NCBI RefSeq assembly: GCF_000208745.1
Contig: NC_030855.1
Span: 8,846,646 to 8,910,645, forward strand
Length of the DNA: 64,000 nucleotides
Source of the DNA: Theobroma cacao
Lineage: Eukaryota; Streptophyta; Magnoliopsida; Malvales; Malvaceae
Reading direction: 5' to 3'
Shown: positions 36,182 to 48,746 of the stretch, in pieces
Position numbering within the stretch: position 1 is the first letter of the stretch
How the letters are laid out: each line of letters begins with the position of its first letter
Program-made: the position numbers and the translations under genes
The notes under the pieces: model-generated
The model's database searches: none
What the model saw: only the letters and a program-made list of their open reading frames with translations
Told to the model about the DNA's origin: nothing

Positions 36182-38600
36182 GTTCATTGCCAAGATCATC
36201 GATAGATTATCTTAGTCATTATCTAGTGCTATAACCAGTGACAGAACATCATCATTGAGTCAAATTATAACTAACTCCGTATAAATTTTTGTACCAATTT
36301 GCAACATATATATTCCTAAATATATTTCCAAAAATTTTGACTTCAAGTAATCTTAGGCATAGCAAGTTCAATGAATCTCTTGTAATATTAAAATAACTGT
36401 AAATTTTAGTTTAAAATCTTCTCCTCTCACGTTTAATTAGATCACGCTCACCATTCTATGGGGAATACTCAAAAATGGTTTATGTATTCTATACTCATAC
36501 TAGAGCTAATCAATAATTGGCACCACCCCCAAAATACCATGTGTCTTAAAAGTCGATTTTTTTTTTAGCCAAATTCATATTCTAGTGTCAGGCCTTTCGG
36601 TCATAGCTCATTACCAAAGTCTTTTCTCATATATAAATACTCAAAATCTTAAATCGTCAGCTCTTTCTAAGTGAATCGCTACAATTCTTGTAGTGTATTT
36701 CTATTCCTTTACCAAGGGTAGTATCATTTAATCAAACCATATCACCCTCGTTCTCTAAATATTCGTAACACAATTCAGCCTTTGCCTACCCTTATCAGGT
36801 ACTTTGCCTTGATAATTAATCAAATAAATTGAAACTGGTGGGGTAGGCACATTTCACAATTTATACCTTGCTTCTACAAGCATATAGAGACCACAACTTT
36901 AGCAGATCTAGATATCGGCAAGATAATCATTGCCTCAAACCAACATTTCTAGGCATCCTTATATATTTGCAATACATCTTCATACTTATGTGACATATCA
37001 GTCACGAGCCCCAACTTGGCTATATAACCTTTTGCTCCTTAAGCTTTAAGGTTTCCTCATTGCAAAAAATCTCTTGAACTATGTCATCAGGGTGTTCACA
37101 GAGTGAATACAAGCCCATAACTTATAGGTCAATGCCTAAAGCAGTGAACACGATCTCATCATTAGAGTTCTACTCTTACCTACCAATCATAACTCCCTTT
37201 GCTCATTTACTTACACATTGCTTGGTTGCTCACCAACCACTCATGACCATGCAAATTTGACCTCTTATAAATAGTCAAACTAGTGCATTCTCAAACTTTT
37301 CCATACATTTCCAAAACACTTAAGCACTTCCTTTAATACAATTTTGTTGAGGATTTAAACAATCAAAGACTTATCTCCAAAGCCTTTCATAACCTTAACA
37401 TTTCAATGTATGCTTATTAACATTCTAGCTCATTGGTTCCCAATGGACATTATTTTAAGATCTCGCAAGGTGTCCGTGTTCTTAATCTTGACTATATAGA
37501 ACTCACTTAGTATGATTACTTTGATTATCCTTAAGCTTCTTATGCACGACGTAACAACATCCATACTTCTCCCATCATTCATCTCACTTTTCATTCACTA
37601 TTTACTTAGCTTTTTAACAAGGCTTAATCTCTCGTCTCCTTTAGTTCTTAGGACCTGGCTTTAGTCTGCATAATGTTTATCTTAATATTTTGCATGGCAA
37701 TTTAGAAACTTCTCTATTCATTTGTATAATGATATTCCAGGACCTTAAAACTCCAATTAACGAAGCTTAACATCAAGCCCAATGGCCATAATTCAGCTTG
37801 TAAGTTTAATTTCACGCTTTTCTACCTTTCATTCATGCGTCCTAGACATGAAGTGTTCCTAGCACTACGGCACGGTAGCTGTTGGAGTTTACTCAATCAA
37901 CGCTATTCGTATAAATTTAAGGTTACTACATTAATCATCCTCAACCATTTGGTTTTCCTCCAGGCTTACGTCATAATTTCCATAACTATTTATATTCTCT
38001 TGTGCTTATCTCATATAGTAGGCAAAGCCAATATTTTCAAATTCATCTCATCCTATAACACTTGTCAACAATCAATATATCCCCCTTAATAGTTAGATGT
38101 ACAAGCTTCAAGTAAATCTCAATGATCATTATTTATTCTAATCAAGTTATGCCTCTTATTACCATTATCGTATGTTGTCCTTTATATTAACCTCAAATAC
38201 CATCCATAGTCATCAAATTTTCTTCCTTTTGACAATTATGACTCAAATTTTAACCCCACCAAATGAATGAGTTATTACGTGCCTATTAGTCTAACTTCAC
38301 TTTCCTCCACTCTTAGTCGGAGCGATATATCATTACATCCACCTTTCATTAGGAGCATTTGCTTAAAATCCTTTTAACAATAGCTCGTGTCTCGGGTGGC
38401 ATCTCAAACCCGAACATCGACAGTCACTTTTCATTATTTAATCATAACTTATGATTACACAATGTCATTTTCCAAGATAAAGAGTCTATGCAGCCTCTTG
38501 CCTATAATCGGTGCTACAGTCACTGACTATAAGCAAGACTCTACGTTGACCCCAATACTCCGCTGTTTGACACTAGAATATCCTAGGACTCGACTAAACC
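36182..38600 (-). other. Non-coding internal region of element A (proximal part)
   Basis: This is about 2.4 kb of AT-rich sequence without supported ORFs; the longest (37835-38089 and 38387-38611) show no domain. Gag would be expected here in an autonomous element and is not detectable on either strand. Confidence 0.6.
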
Positions 38601-38603
38601 TAA

Positions 38604-38618
38604 GGCTCTAATACCAAC
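38604..38618 (-). other. Primer-binding site of element A
   Basis: The minus strand reads GTTGGTATTAGAGCC next to the LTR end. It matches the initiator-Met tRNA primer pattern TGGTATCAGAGCC with one C-to-T change. Confidence 0.88.
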
Positions 38619-38620
38619 TT

Positions 38621-40500
38621 TGTAACGACCCCTCCTCGACTGCTACCAGTGTCCGAGACTTTCGAGAAAATCAGCCAAGTCCCGAACAAGCCTTCACAGA
38701 TATCAATTACAACTATCACACATTCATTCGACAATCTCGTAATCATCATAATTTTATTAATAATAAATATTCTCGATACATTGTATTCCATCATCACATA
38801 AGTATGTCAACGTTGTACCTAAGTGTTTGTTTCCATAACTGAATATACTATAATTGACCAAACCTCTAACAGCGGAGCAACTTAGAATAGGTTGCTAGGA
38901 GATGCCTTGCCTACATCGCGATGGACAATAATGCTAATGAATAGCTCGCTAGCCGATCACTATTTGTGAAAGAGAAATAAGGGGCTGAGTCTCACAGACT
39001 CAATGATCATCGGCTCCATGAGCAGAGGATAGATGGGAAACAAGTAATAAGGTAAAGATTTTGAATAATAAAAATTGCAAGAGTAAATAAAAATATTAAA
39101 TTCAAACAGAGATTTGTGCCTTATATATATAAGAAAATATCAAGAATCTCTTGTAAGTCATGTAATCAGCCAAGATGTATACCAAATCAAGATAAGTAAA
39201 ATTTTCTGCATCGAAATANGAGATTTGTGCCTTATATATATAAGAAAATATCAAGAATCTCTTGTAAGTCACAATCAAACATAATGTATATCAAGTCAAG
39301 TAAGTAAACTTTTGTGCAGCGAGAAGTTTAATAACCATTTTCAAACTAAATCAGTAAAACATCATTTTAAACCTCGTGTTCGTAAAAGATCTCTACAGTC
39401 GAAATTATCTCATGTAATACTCAAATTAAATCAATAAAGTTGGGCAAGCTCCCGCGAAACCAAATAATAACCAGGTTTATACACAATTCGTAAATCACCT
39501 CGCATACGAGGCTAAAATTCATATAACAGTAAAACTAGGGGGAGTTGCAGAAAACCGTATAATTTCGTTTTCACCATGCAAGAAATAAGAGTCTGAAAAC
39601 CCAAAGAGATTTTTATCTCGAGTAGGAAATCAAATAAAATCCATGGTCCCACTACCAGGTAATAACCTCCGGGAGCCTTGCTCCACTAGATCCCACATGC
39701 CATGGCAGTCTCAACGATGTTGGCCGGCATCAGAGAATCAAGCGGTCGCAACTGCGAAATCATCTGGTGGCCTAGCCACGCATACATATATCACAAGTTG
39801 TGGTCCCCGCCATGCCTAACTGCTTGTCAGTGACCCAAAGGTTCTCTAGCTAGAGCTCACTCATGCACGAAGGTCACAATTAACCGAAGTGACAACAGAC
39901 CTACTCTTGAATCTCTTGATTCGTAAAACCATTTTGCAATTGTGTTATGTCCTTAAAAGCTAATCCCAAAATTATTTTCAAAGCCTTTAACACAGGGTAT
40001 GATAAAATCTATCATTTTCTCAAAATATATTTATCCTTGAATGTCAAAACAATAATTCGCATGGTGAATAAGCGATATAACCATGAATGCACACCTGCAC
40101 AAATATAAGGCATAGATTTTGAGGCAAAACAGTGTGTAAGGCTTGTTTCCCAATTTTCAAAATACTTTACATATAATTTATACATATATATATATTCAAA
40201 ATGATTTCTAAACATAATTTGCAACCACAATTTTCACGTTTAAAATAAATCATATGTATAGGTATATATTTACGAAAATTTTAAAATTGACACCCCCTAC
40301 TCACCTCAAAATAGCGAGACACTACATCGCTATTAGTTCGAAGACGTATCTACTTATTCCTTCTTACCGGTCGCTTGTTATTTCCTCTGGCCTGCCACCA
40401 CAATGTACCACCTTTACTTATATCTCTTAAATATTGAAACCCACTATATATATATATATATTACTTTATTTTATTTTATTTGATTATTATATATATATAT
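38621..40500 (-). mobile_element. 5' LTR of element A, proximal part
   Basis: This matches 30615-32390 of the other LTR. It includes a ~111-bp local duplication with a single N at 39219 that is absent from the 3' LTR. It is interrupted at 40500 by element D in a TA-rich tract. Confidence 0.92.
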
Positions 40501-43329
40501 TGTCATGACCCGAAACCTCCCTCGGGCCCATGACAACCGTCGCGATGTCCCAATTGACACTTATTACCCGAAATGCCAATCAGAACCCCGCAAGGCTTAC
40601 ATATCAATTTCTTGCTTTTTCTGTGAGCAATCGTTTTTAAACATTCCATTTTAAACGATTTCCAGTAGTTTCCTACTCAAGTAAATCAAAAGACAAAAAT
40701 ATTTTAAAAAGATTTATAGATAAATATCACTATTCAAAATATTGATTAAAATATAGGATTTTTTTATATAAAACAATATTTATAGAAACACGTGTAAGAA
40801 ATCTTTTGTAACATATAAGTAAAATAAATTCACACATACAAAAATTTACAAAGTTATAATGTACAATAATGGTTACAATGACAAGTGGCCCAAAATACAC
40901 CTAGTGTTGTTGGTGCTAGAAACCTATTGTTTGTGTGCTAGAGATGTCAACTGGAATCCTCGATAAAATAGGGTATCTACAAGCTACCACAGACCTGAAA
41001 TGTTTGGAAAGGAGGTGGGTGAGATTTTGCAATCCCAATAAGTAAATAGACATTATCATAAATATCTAAAGGCGAGTAACAGAGAGGCAAGTTTAAACAA
41101 CAAATCACAAACCATTTCATAATGTTTTCAATTTGTATCTTAAACCATAAAATATTTGTAATTTACCCAAACAGTTGTTCAGGCTTATGTCTTTTATAAA
41201 AGAGAACAAGGCTCAAGCCAAAACTAATCCTCGAGGATACCTTGGCCAAGGCATCTAACTGAGTCTGCCAAGGTTGTTATAACATTTACATGTGAAACAC
41301 ATTTTTATTTTTAAAACAAGCAGTTCCTTGGCGTTGGCCAAGTTACACATTCACTTGGGGGTTCGAAATGAAGTGAGCTCTAATACTACCCCAGGAGTTA
41401 CCCTCCTCGCCTCTACAACCGGAGTAACTATATAACCAGGTTTACTGTGCCCCTCTAATAGGCAATCCACGGAAACCCATCACTGCAGTGACCAACCCAC
41501 CAATTTTAATAAAATTTCGATAATATAACGTAGCTTTTATTTATTTATCCAGCCTGCATAGTAAAAACAACTTACATAAATTTCCCAATACACTTACAAA
41601 ATATAGCTACATATACTCATATCTCATAAGCCATTCATAGGAAAATATATAATTTTCAAGACAGTTAACAGCTTCCAATTACTCAATTTCATAGTCAACC
41701 CAATATATCTTTATTTGTCACATTTATTTATAAAACATAAAAAATCTTGTTTAATCTCGTTCTCATTTCATAAAATACATAAAGAGCATTTAAAAATAAA
41801 CTCTAGATAATTTACAATAATAATAAGTTTACTCACCGTTTGTACAAACTAAAAGCTTTCTAGGTGCCCCAATAACTACTCGTCGGGCACGATTTGCTTG
41901 CCTTTACCAGAAGGCTCTCTTCCTAGACACATTGCAAAAATTTACTCAATTCATCACATTAATGCTAAATCACTATATATTTGACTTAAATCCTATNNNN
42001 NNNNNNNNNNNNNNNNNNNNNNNNNNNNNNNNNNNNNNNNNNNNNNNNNNNNNNNNNNNNNNNNNNNNNNNNNNNNNNNNNNNNNNNNNNNNNNNNNNNN
42101 NNNNNNNNNNNNNNNNNNNNNNNNNNNNNNNNNNNNNNNNNNNNNNNNNNNNNNNNNNNNNNNNNNNNNNNNNNNNNNNNNNNNNNNNNNNNNNNNNNNN
42201 NNNNNNNNNNNNNNNNNNNNNNNNNNNNNNNNNNNNNNNNNNNNNNNNNNNNNNNNNNNNNNNNNNNNNNNNNNNNNNNNNNNNNNNNNNNNNNNNNNNN
42301 NNNNNNNNNNNNNNNNNNNNNNNNNNNNNNNNNNNNNNNNNNNNNNNNNNNNNNNNNNNNNNNNNNNNNNNNNNNNNNNNNNNNNNNNNNNNNNNNNNNN
42401 NNNNNNNNNNNNNNNNNNNNNNNNNNNNNNNNNNNNNNNNNNNNNNNNNNNNNNNNNNNNNNNNNNNNNNNNNNNNNNNNNNNNNNNNNNNNNNNNNNNN
42501 NNNNNNNNNNNNNNNNNNNNNNNNNNNNNNNNNNNNNNNNNNNNNNNNNNNNNNNNNNNNNNNNNNNNNNNNNNNNNNNNNNNNNNNNNNNNNNNNNNNN
42601 NNNNNNNNNNNNNNNNNNNNNNNNNNNNNNNNNNNNNNNNNNNNNNNNNNNNNNNNNNNNNNNNNNNNNNNNNNNNNNNNNNNNNNNNNNNNNNNNNNNN
42701 NNNNNNNNNNNNNNNNNNNNNNNNNNNNNNNNNNNNNNNNNNNNNNNNNNNNNNNNNNNNNNNNNNNNNNNNNNNNNNNNNNNNNNNNNNNNNNNNNNNN
42801 NNNNNNNNNNNNNNNNNNNNNNNNNNNNNNNNNNNNNNNNNNNNNNNNNNNNNNNNNNNNNNNNNNNNNNNNNNNNNNNNNNNNNNNNNNNNNNNNNNNN
42901 NNNNNNNNNNNNNNNNNNNNNNNNNNNNNNNNNNNNNNNNNNNNNNNNNNNNNNNNNNNNNNNNNNNNNNNNNNNNNNNNNNNNTCATACCATTCTCCAA
43001 TTTATCAAATGTGATCTAAATTCTCTCAAAATCTCAAATTTTGTCCACGAGTGGAAAAATTACGATTTTGCCCCTGAACATCAAAATTTTCAATTTTTTC
43101 CCAAATGAACCCTCGAACTCCAAACAATAATTTTTAGTCATTCCTTGACTATAAAATGTAAAATTTCATCCTACGATTTCTATTTGAACTAGTTCGAGGT
43201 TAAATCAATTCAAGTGTACCGTTAGGTACAATATCGGGTTTCGTCTATTCTTAAGGACTTTCCTAGCATAACAACATGCTACTCAGTGCATGTATGTTAT
43301 GACATGTATTTATAGGGTCGAGTTTTACA
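40501..43329 (-). mobile_element. 3' LTR of element D (contains sequence gap)
   Basis: On the minus strand it runs from TGTAAAACTCGACCC to GGGTCATGACA. Its distal end is related to the solo LTRs F1 and F2. Its true length is unknown because of the gap at 41997-42984. Confidence 0.88.
41997..42984. other. Assembly gap (988 N)
   Basis: This is an unbroken run of N. Open frames drawn across it (41932-43014 and the reverse strand) are meaningless. Confidence 1.
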
Positions 43330-43344
43330 ATTCTACCCCTCTTA
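43330..43344 (-). other. Polypurine tract of element D
   Basis: The minus strand reads TAAGAGGGGTAGAAT directly before the LTR start TGTAAAACTC. Confidence 0.9.
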
Positions 43345-43368
43345 AAATAAAATTTTGACCTCAAAATT

Positions 43369-46300
43369 TCACTTACCAGATTCGACAAATAGATGCGGGT
43401 ATTGGCTCCTCATCTGATGCTCTACTTCCCATGTCATTTCTTCCATTCGAGCATTCTTCCACAATACTTTCACCATTGGAATGCTCTTGTTCCTCAGCAC
43501 TCGATCCTTTTGATCTAGAATACGTACCAACTGCACCTTGAACTTTAAATCTTCATACAATTCAATGGGTGGTGTCTCTAGAATGTGGGAAGGATCGGGA
43601 ACATACTTTTTCAACATCGAGACGTGGAAGACATTATGGATCCGATCTAACTTCGGGGGTAATTCAAGTTTGTAAGCCACTAGCCCAATCCTTTCAATGA
43701 TACGAAAGGGTCCAATATATCTCGGGTTGAGCTTTCCCCTATTCGCAAATCGAATCACACCTTTCATTATCCAATAAAACACCATAATTTATCGTGATAT
43801 TATAATCAATAAGATTTAATACTTCAAAGTATTCAAATTATTACCTTTCCAAGGAGAAACCTTAAGAAAAACTTTATCATCGATCTCAAACTCCAAGTCT
43901 TTTCTTCGTTTATTTGCATAGCTCTTCTGCCTATCCTGGGCTACCTTTAGCCTCTCTCGATAACCTTGATCTTGTCATCAGTTAGATCGATCAATTCCAC
44001 ACTAACTAACTTTCTTTCACCCACTTCATCCCAACAAAATGGAGTATGACATTTCATTCCATATAAAGCTTCGTATGGTGCCATACCAATGCTAGACTGG
44101 AAGCTGTTGTTGTAAGCAAACTCCACTAATGGCAAGTGTCTATGCCAACTCCCAGTAAAGTCAATGACACAAGCCCATAGCATATCCTCCAAAGTCTGAA
44201 TAGTCTTTTCGGATTGACCATCCGTCTGTGGGTGAAAAGCAATATAAATGTCAACTTAGTTCCGAGAGCTTCGTGAAATTTTGGCCAAAATCAAGAAGTG
44301 AATTGAGGATCTCGATCTGACACTATAGAAATGGGAACTCCATGTAGCTTCACAATCTCATCAATATAAAGCTGAGCCAACTTCTCAATAGAGTATACAC
44401 TATGGACAGCTAAAAAGTGAGCGAACTTAGTCAACAGATCTATGATCATCCAGATCGCATCCTTTCGCCTCTGTGTCCTCGGCAGTCCCAAAACAAAATC
44501 CATAGTTACATACTCCCATTTTCACTCGAGAACAGGTAAAGACTGAAGTGTACCTGCTGGCCTCTGATGCTCTGCCTTAACTTCCTGACATATGAGACAC
44601 TTTGCTACGAATTCTGCTACGTCTCGCTTCATACCTGACCACCAATAATTCTCCCTGATAGTCTTATACATCTTGGTGCTTCCGAGATGTAATGCATAGG
44701 TAGATGAATGGGCTTCTTCCATGATCGCCTGTCTCAACTAGTTTTCCTTAGGAACACAAACTCGGTCTCTAAACATCAAGACGTTATCCTCTCCAAATCT
44801 GAACTCACTAACTCCCCCATCGGTCAGTTTTGAATTTTTTTTTCTTAACTCATAATCACATCTCTGAATGTCCTTGATCTGATTAAGTAACGAAGGTCAC
44901 ACAATGAAGCTTGCCAATAAAGATCCATCCTCACCATTTCTCAACTGAACCCCAAGAGATTTCATCTCTAATAATGCTGGAAAATAACAACTCTGAAGTG
45001 CTGGTAAAGACGATGAAGACTTACGACTTAAGGCATCAGCTACAACGTTCGCCTTTCCCGGATGATAGTCTATCACCAAGTCATAATCTTTTATCAACTC
45101 CAACCATCGCCTTTGCCTCAAATTGAGCTCCTTTTGAGTGAGCAAATATTTTAAACTCTTGTGATCCGTAAATATCCGACAATGCTCACCATAGAAGTAA
45201 TGCCTCAAGATTTTTAAAGCAAACACCACTGCTGCTAACTCTAAATCATGGGTAGGGTAATTTGCATCATGCTTCTTCAACTGCCGGGAAGCATAAGCTA
45301 TTACTTTCTCATCCTGCATCAACACACACCCTAACCCCAACTTAGATGCATCACTGTACACCACAAATCCCTTACCACTCACAAGAAGTGTTAAAACGGG
45401 AGTGGAGGTTAGCCGGTTCTTTAGCTCCTAAAATCGATTCTCACAAACATCATCCCACACAAACTTAACTCCCTTACGTGTTAGACGGGTCAAAGGAGCT
45501 GCTATTAAGGAAAACCCCTGAACAAACCTCCGATAATAACCGGCTAATTAGAGACAACTACGAATCTCCGTCATTGTCTTAGGTTACTCCCATTGTAAAA
45601 TTGCCTCTATCTTCTTAGGATCAACATATATTCCAGCTCTCGATGCTCCGTGTCCTAAGAATACCACTTCCTATAACCAAAACTCACACTTCAAAAACTT
45701 TGCATACAACTGTCTTTCCCGTAAAGTTTGTAATACTATACGTAAGTGGGCAGCGTGCTCATAATTATCTCTCGAGTAAACCAGTATGTCATCAATGAAC
45801 ACAATAGCAAACTTGTCCAAGTAAAGGTGGAACACCCTGTTCATGAGATCCATAAAAGCTGCCGGTGTGTTAGTTAACCCGAAAGACATGACCAAGAACT
45901 CATAATGACCGTACCGAGTCCTGAATACTGTCTTGGGTACATCCTATTCTTTAATCCTCAACTGATGATACCCAGACCTTAGATCAACCTTAGAAAACAT
46001 TGTAGCTCCCTGTAATTGATCGAAAAGATCATCGATCCTCGGTAACGGATACTTGTTCTTAATGGTCATTCTGTTAAGTTGTCGGTAATCGATGCATAAC
46101 CGAAGTGTACCATCTTTCTTTTTCGCAAATAAAACCAGTGCTCCCCATGAAGATGTACTAGGGCGTATAAAACCCTTGTCCACTAACTCTTTCAACTGCA
46201 CTTTCAACTCCTTCAACTCTGCCAGAACCATTCTATATGGAGGAATAGAGATAGGGGCAGTACCCGAAAATAAATCAATGGTGAATTCTAACTCACGATC

Positions 46301-47382
46301 GGGAGAAAGTCTCGATAATTCATCAAGAAATACATCAGAGAAGTCACTTACTACGGGGACATTCTCTAACTTAGGTTCCTCCCTCGATATATCAATCAAG
46401 TGAGCCAAGTATGCCGCATATCCCTTTCGCACCAATTTCAAAGCTTTGGGGGCCGAGATTACACCAAATGGTAATACTCGACGCGTCCCCGTAAATACAA
46501 CTTCTACTCCCTCTAAACTCTAGTGAATCACTTCTTTCTTAAAACAATCCACCTTTGCTTGATGAGTGGACAACCAATCCATACCCAAGATCAAATTAAA
46601 GTCCTGAATCTCCAAAAGGATTAAATCACCCATGAATTCTTTTTCCCCAACTTTAATACCACAGTCTCTATAATACGTATTTCTTACTAATCGCTCACCT
46701 AGAGGAGTATGCACTACAATCTCTTCCTCTAATGATGACAAGTTCCTATCTGAGAATGATGCAAATGATATGCTCACGTATGATTTATCAGAGCCTGAAT
46801 CTATCAAAACATGTGCATCTCTATCAAACACAATCATAGTACCTGTCACTATGCTGGGTCAAACTCGGGCTTCATCCCCAGTCATTACAAAGACCCTGAT
46901 TGAAATCTGGGGCTGCGGTCTGGAAGATGGCTGCTCTGGGGTATTACTCCCCATGCCTGACCGTATCACCAAGCCCTGTCTGGACTGTGATCCCGAAGTG
47001 TCTCGCCGTTGTATACTAGGATGAGTCAGAGGAGTAGAAGTAGTTATTGTACCCCGTCTCAACTGAGGACAATCTCTCTTGATATGCCCCTGTTGGCCGC
47101 ATTGAAAACACTTTACAAGCTGTCTACATGACCTAACATGAAATCCTCCGTAATTACGACATATGTCCAATCCTCCTAAAGTCCTCCCTTGACTACTCAT
47201 TACTGGCCGATCAAATCTAGAAGATCTCAGCTATGGCTGCTGAGATGGAGGTCTAGTGGATGCCACAGACCTGAGGTAGTACTTCCTGTAGTAGATGTCG
47301 AATCTCTGCCTCTCTTTGAAGACTGACCCAGGAACATAGGTGGATTCCTTCTCTTTGCGAACTCAGTTCGGATCCGTCTATT
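43369..47382 (-). pseudogene. Gag-pol remnant of chromovirus D
   Basis: Reading from 47382 downward: a gag zinc knuckle CFQCGQQGHIKRDC (47069-47110); protease with VLIDSGSDKSYVS (catalytic Asp near 46801); RT with [20 protein letters not shown] and FIDDILVYS (45788-45799 for the FIDD site); RNase H with [15 protein letters not shown] and [11 protein letters not shown] (44897-45382); integrase zinc finger (H...H...CLIC, 44522-44737); integrase core with [10 protein letters not shown] and [11 protein letters not shown] (44291-44503) and EFAYNNSFQSSIGMAPYEAL (43947-44192); and a chromodomain-like end [18 protein letters not shown] (43369-43785). Catalytic motifs are largely kept, but stops and frameshifts separate the blocks. 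A 77-bp insertion lies before the chromodomain part, and the gag N-terminus is deleted. Confidence 0.94.
43766..43842. other. 77-bp insertion flanked by 7-bp direct repeats in D pol
   Basis: ACCTTTC occurs at 43759-43765 and 43843-43849 around a 77-bp AT-rich block. The block splits the linker that should read SPWKG followed by [17 protein letters not shown]. It contains the short palindrome AATACTTCAAAGTATT. There are no clear terminal inverted repeats. It may be a tiny non-autonomous element or repair filler. Confidence 0.6.
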
Positions 47383-47430
47383 CTCAGTGCATGTATGTTA
47401 TGACCTGTATTTATAGGGTCGAGTTTTACA
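47383..47430 (-). mobile_element. Remnant of the 5' LTR of element D
   Basis: CTCAGTGCATGTATGTTATG through GGGTCGAGTTTTACA matches the left LTR near 43282-43329. It is fused directly to gag sequence. The join shares GTCTATTCT with the LTR near 43244, which suggests a microhomology deletion. Confidence 0.88.
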
Positions 47431-48741
47431 TATATATATTTTTTTATGCCCCCATTACCTTTCCTTCACTCGATCTCTTTCTCGCCCTTTTTGTTGTAGC
47501 CTTCATCCTTCCTCCTTCCTCTTTCACTCCCAAAGCCGGTAGCAAGCTCTCTATTTTCACTCTCACCTCCGGTCACCATAATAGCCCAGCTTCCTCTATT
47601 TTCCTTTCCAAAAATCCAGCAGCACAAGGTCTCTCTTTTCTCTCAAAAATCGACAACACAAGGCCTCTTGTTCCTCTCTAAAAAATCAGCTCCTTTCCTT
47701 TTTTTATTTTGCTCCATAAATGGCTTCCTTTCTTCTCTATTTCTCCCCTCAATACCGGCTACAACAACCCAACAAATTCTCCCTTCAACCTGTGACATTT
47801 CCTCTTTTCTCTCTCACATTTCGGCTCTTTCTCCCTTTCTCTTTTTCTCCGTAAATGGCTAAGGATAAAATGAAAGAGACAAAGAAAGGTTGTATTTGAT
47901 ATGACTTCATTGTGGGGCCGCCAATGACAAGTTTCTTGTCAATGTTACCCCACTCCTTTTTCCTTTCTTCTTCTTTCTTTATCTCTAAAGTCCGGCTACT
48001 CCTCCTTTAAATGGCTTTGACTTTTCTTTGCCTTTCTCTCTTTCATCTCTTCTATATCACTTGATCGACCCCTCTCTTTTTTTTTTGTTCTTTCTCCCTT
48101 GTGTCCTTAAGCCGGCCCCTACCATCATGTAACTTAAAAAAAAATTATATTTTGGCCTCTTTATCCTACACATGGGCGGCTGCCCATGTGATCTTCTATA
48201 ATAATTTTTTTTATTATTGTTAGTATTTATTTTATTCCCTTTAATTATTAAAATTTACATGTAAGTCCTCAATTTCATTTTATTTACTACACAACCCTTC
48301 AACTTTTGTATTTTAAAATTCGATCTTTCCGATGGATTTAAAAATTCTAATTTGCATCTATCTCTTTTCCTTTACACACGTACAATCAGAATATCGAAAT
48401 TGAATTTCAACGCGGTGTCACCATAATATTTTAAATATTTACTTACCTGCACTAACTCGATTTAATAAAATCACGCAAGCTCAATTATGGTCGCTTTTCT
48501 TCAAAATTCTTTCTTCTTTCTTCTCCCCCACTTAGATTAATCAGATAATCCTTTTTTATGACTAATTTTAATAATAGATAAAATATAATATTTTAATATT
48601 ATTTCATTCATAAAATAATATTTTATTTCAAAATATTCTTTTCACTCGTAACCGCTTTTCGATCCTTAATTTACATTAAGTGACTCTTTGTTTTATCGAT
48701 AGGGTCTTATTGACGGTTAAACGAGAGTACGAGGTATTACA
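47431..48741 (-). mobile_element. 5' LTR of element A, distal part
   Basis: This continues the LTR broken at 40500 and matches 32391-33699. It starts with the duplicated TATAT and ends GAGGTATTACA. The ORFs 47340-47681 and 47668-47862 are antisense to the LTR and have no domain. Confidence 0.92.
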
Positions 48742-48746
48742 CTCCA

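Larger units (their letters stand above)
40501..47430 (-). mobile_element. Element D: Tekay-like chromovirus (Ty3/gypsy), 5' end deleted
   Basis: The element lies between TGTCATGACC (40501) and GAGTTTTACA (47430). It is flanked by TATAT (40496-40500 and 47431-47435) and inserted in the 5' LTR of A. Coding on the minus strand runs gag end, protease, RT, RNase H, integrase and chromodomain. The polypurine tract sits by the left LTR. The right (5') LTR is reduced to about 48 bp, and the primer site and most of gag are gone. A 988-bp N run lies in the 3' LTR. Domain order and the C-terminal chromodomain point to the Tekay/Del branch. Confidence 0.93.
30615..48741 (-). mobile_element. Element A: non-autonomous gypsy-like LTR retrotransposon (LARD-like)
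   Basis: On the plus strand the element begins TGTAGCGACC (30615) and ends GTATTACA (48741), flanked by CTCCA at 30610-30614 and 48742-48746. Two ~3.1-kb LTRs (30615-33699 and 38621-48741, the second split by element D) enclose a 4.9-kb internal region. The polypurine tract next to the left LTR and the initiator-Met primer site next to the right LTR both read on the minus strand, which fixes the orientation. No gag or pol domain is recognisable inside; the only coding trace is an inserted LINE. That combination fits a large non-autonomous derivative that would need proteins from a related gypsy element. Confidence 0.92.

Noticed and set aside
41932..43014. Long open frames across 41932-43014 on both strands
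   Set aside because: They are produced by the run of N.
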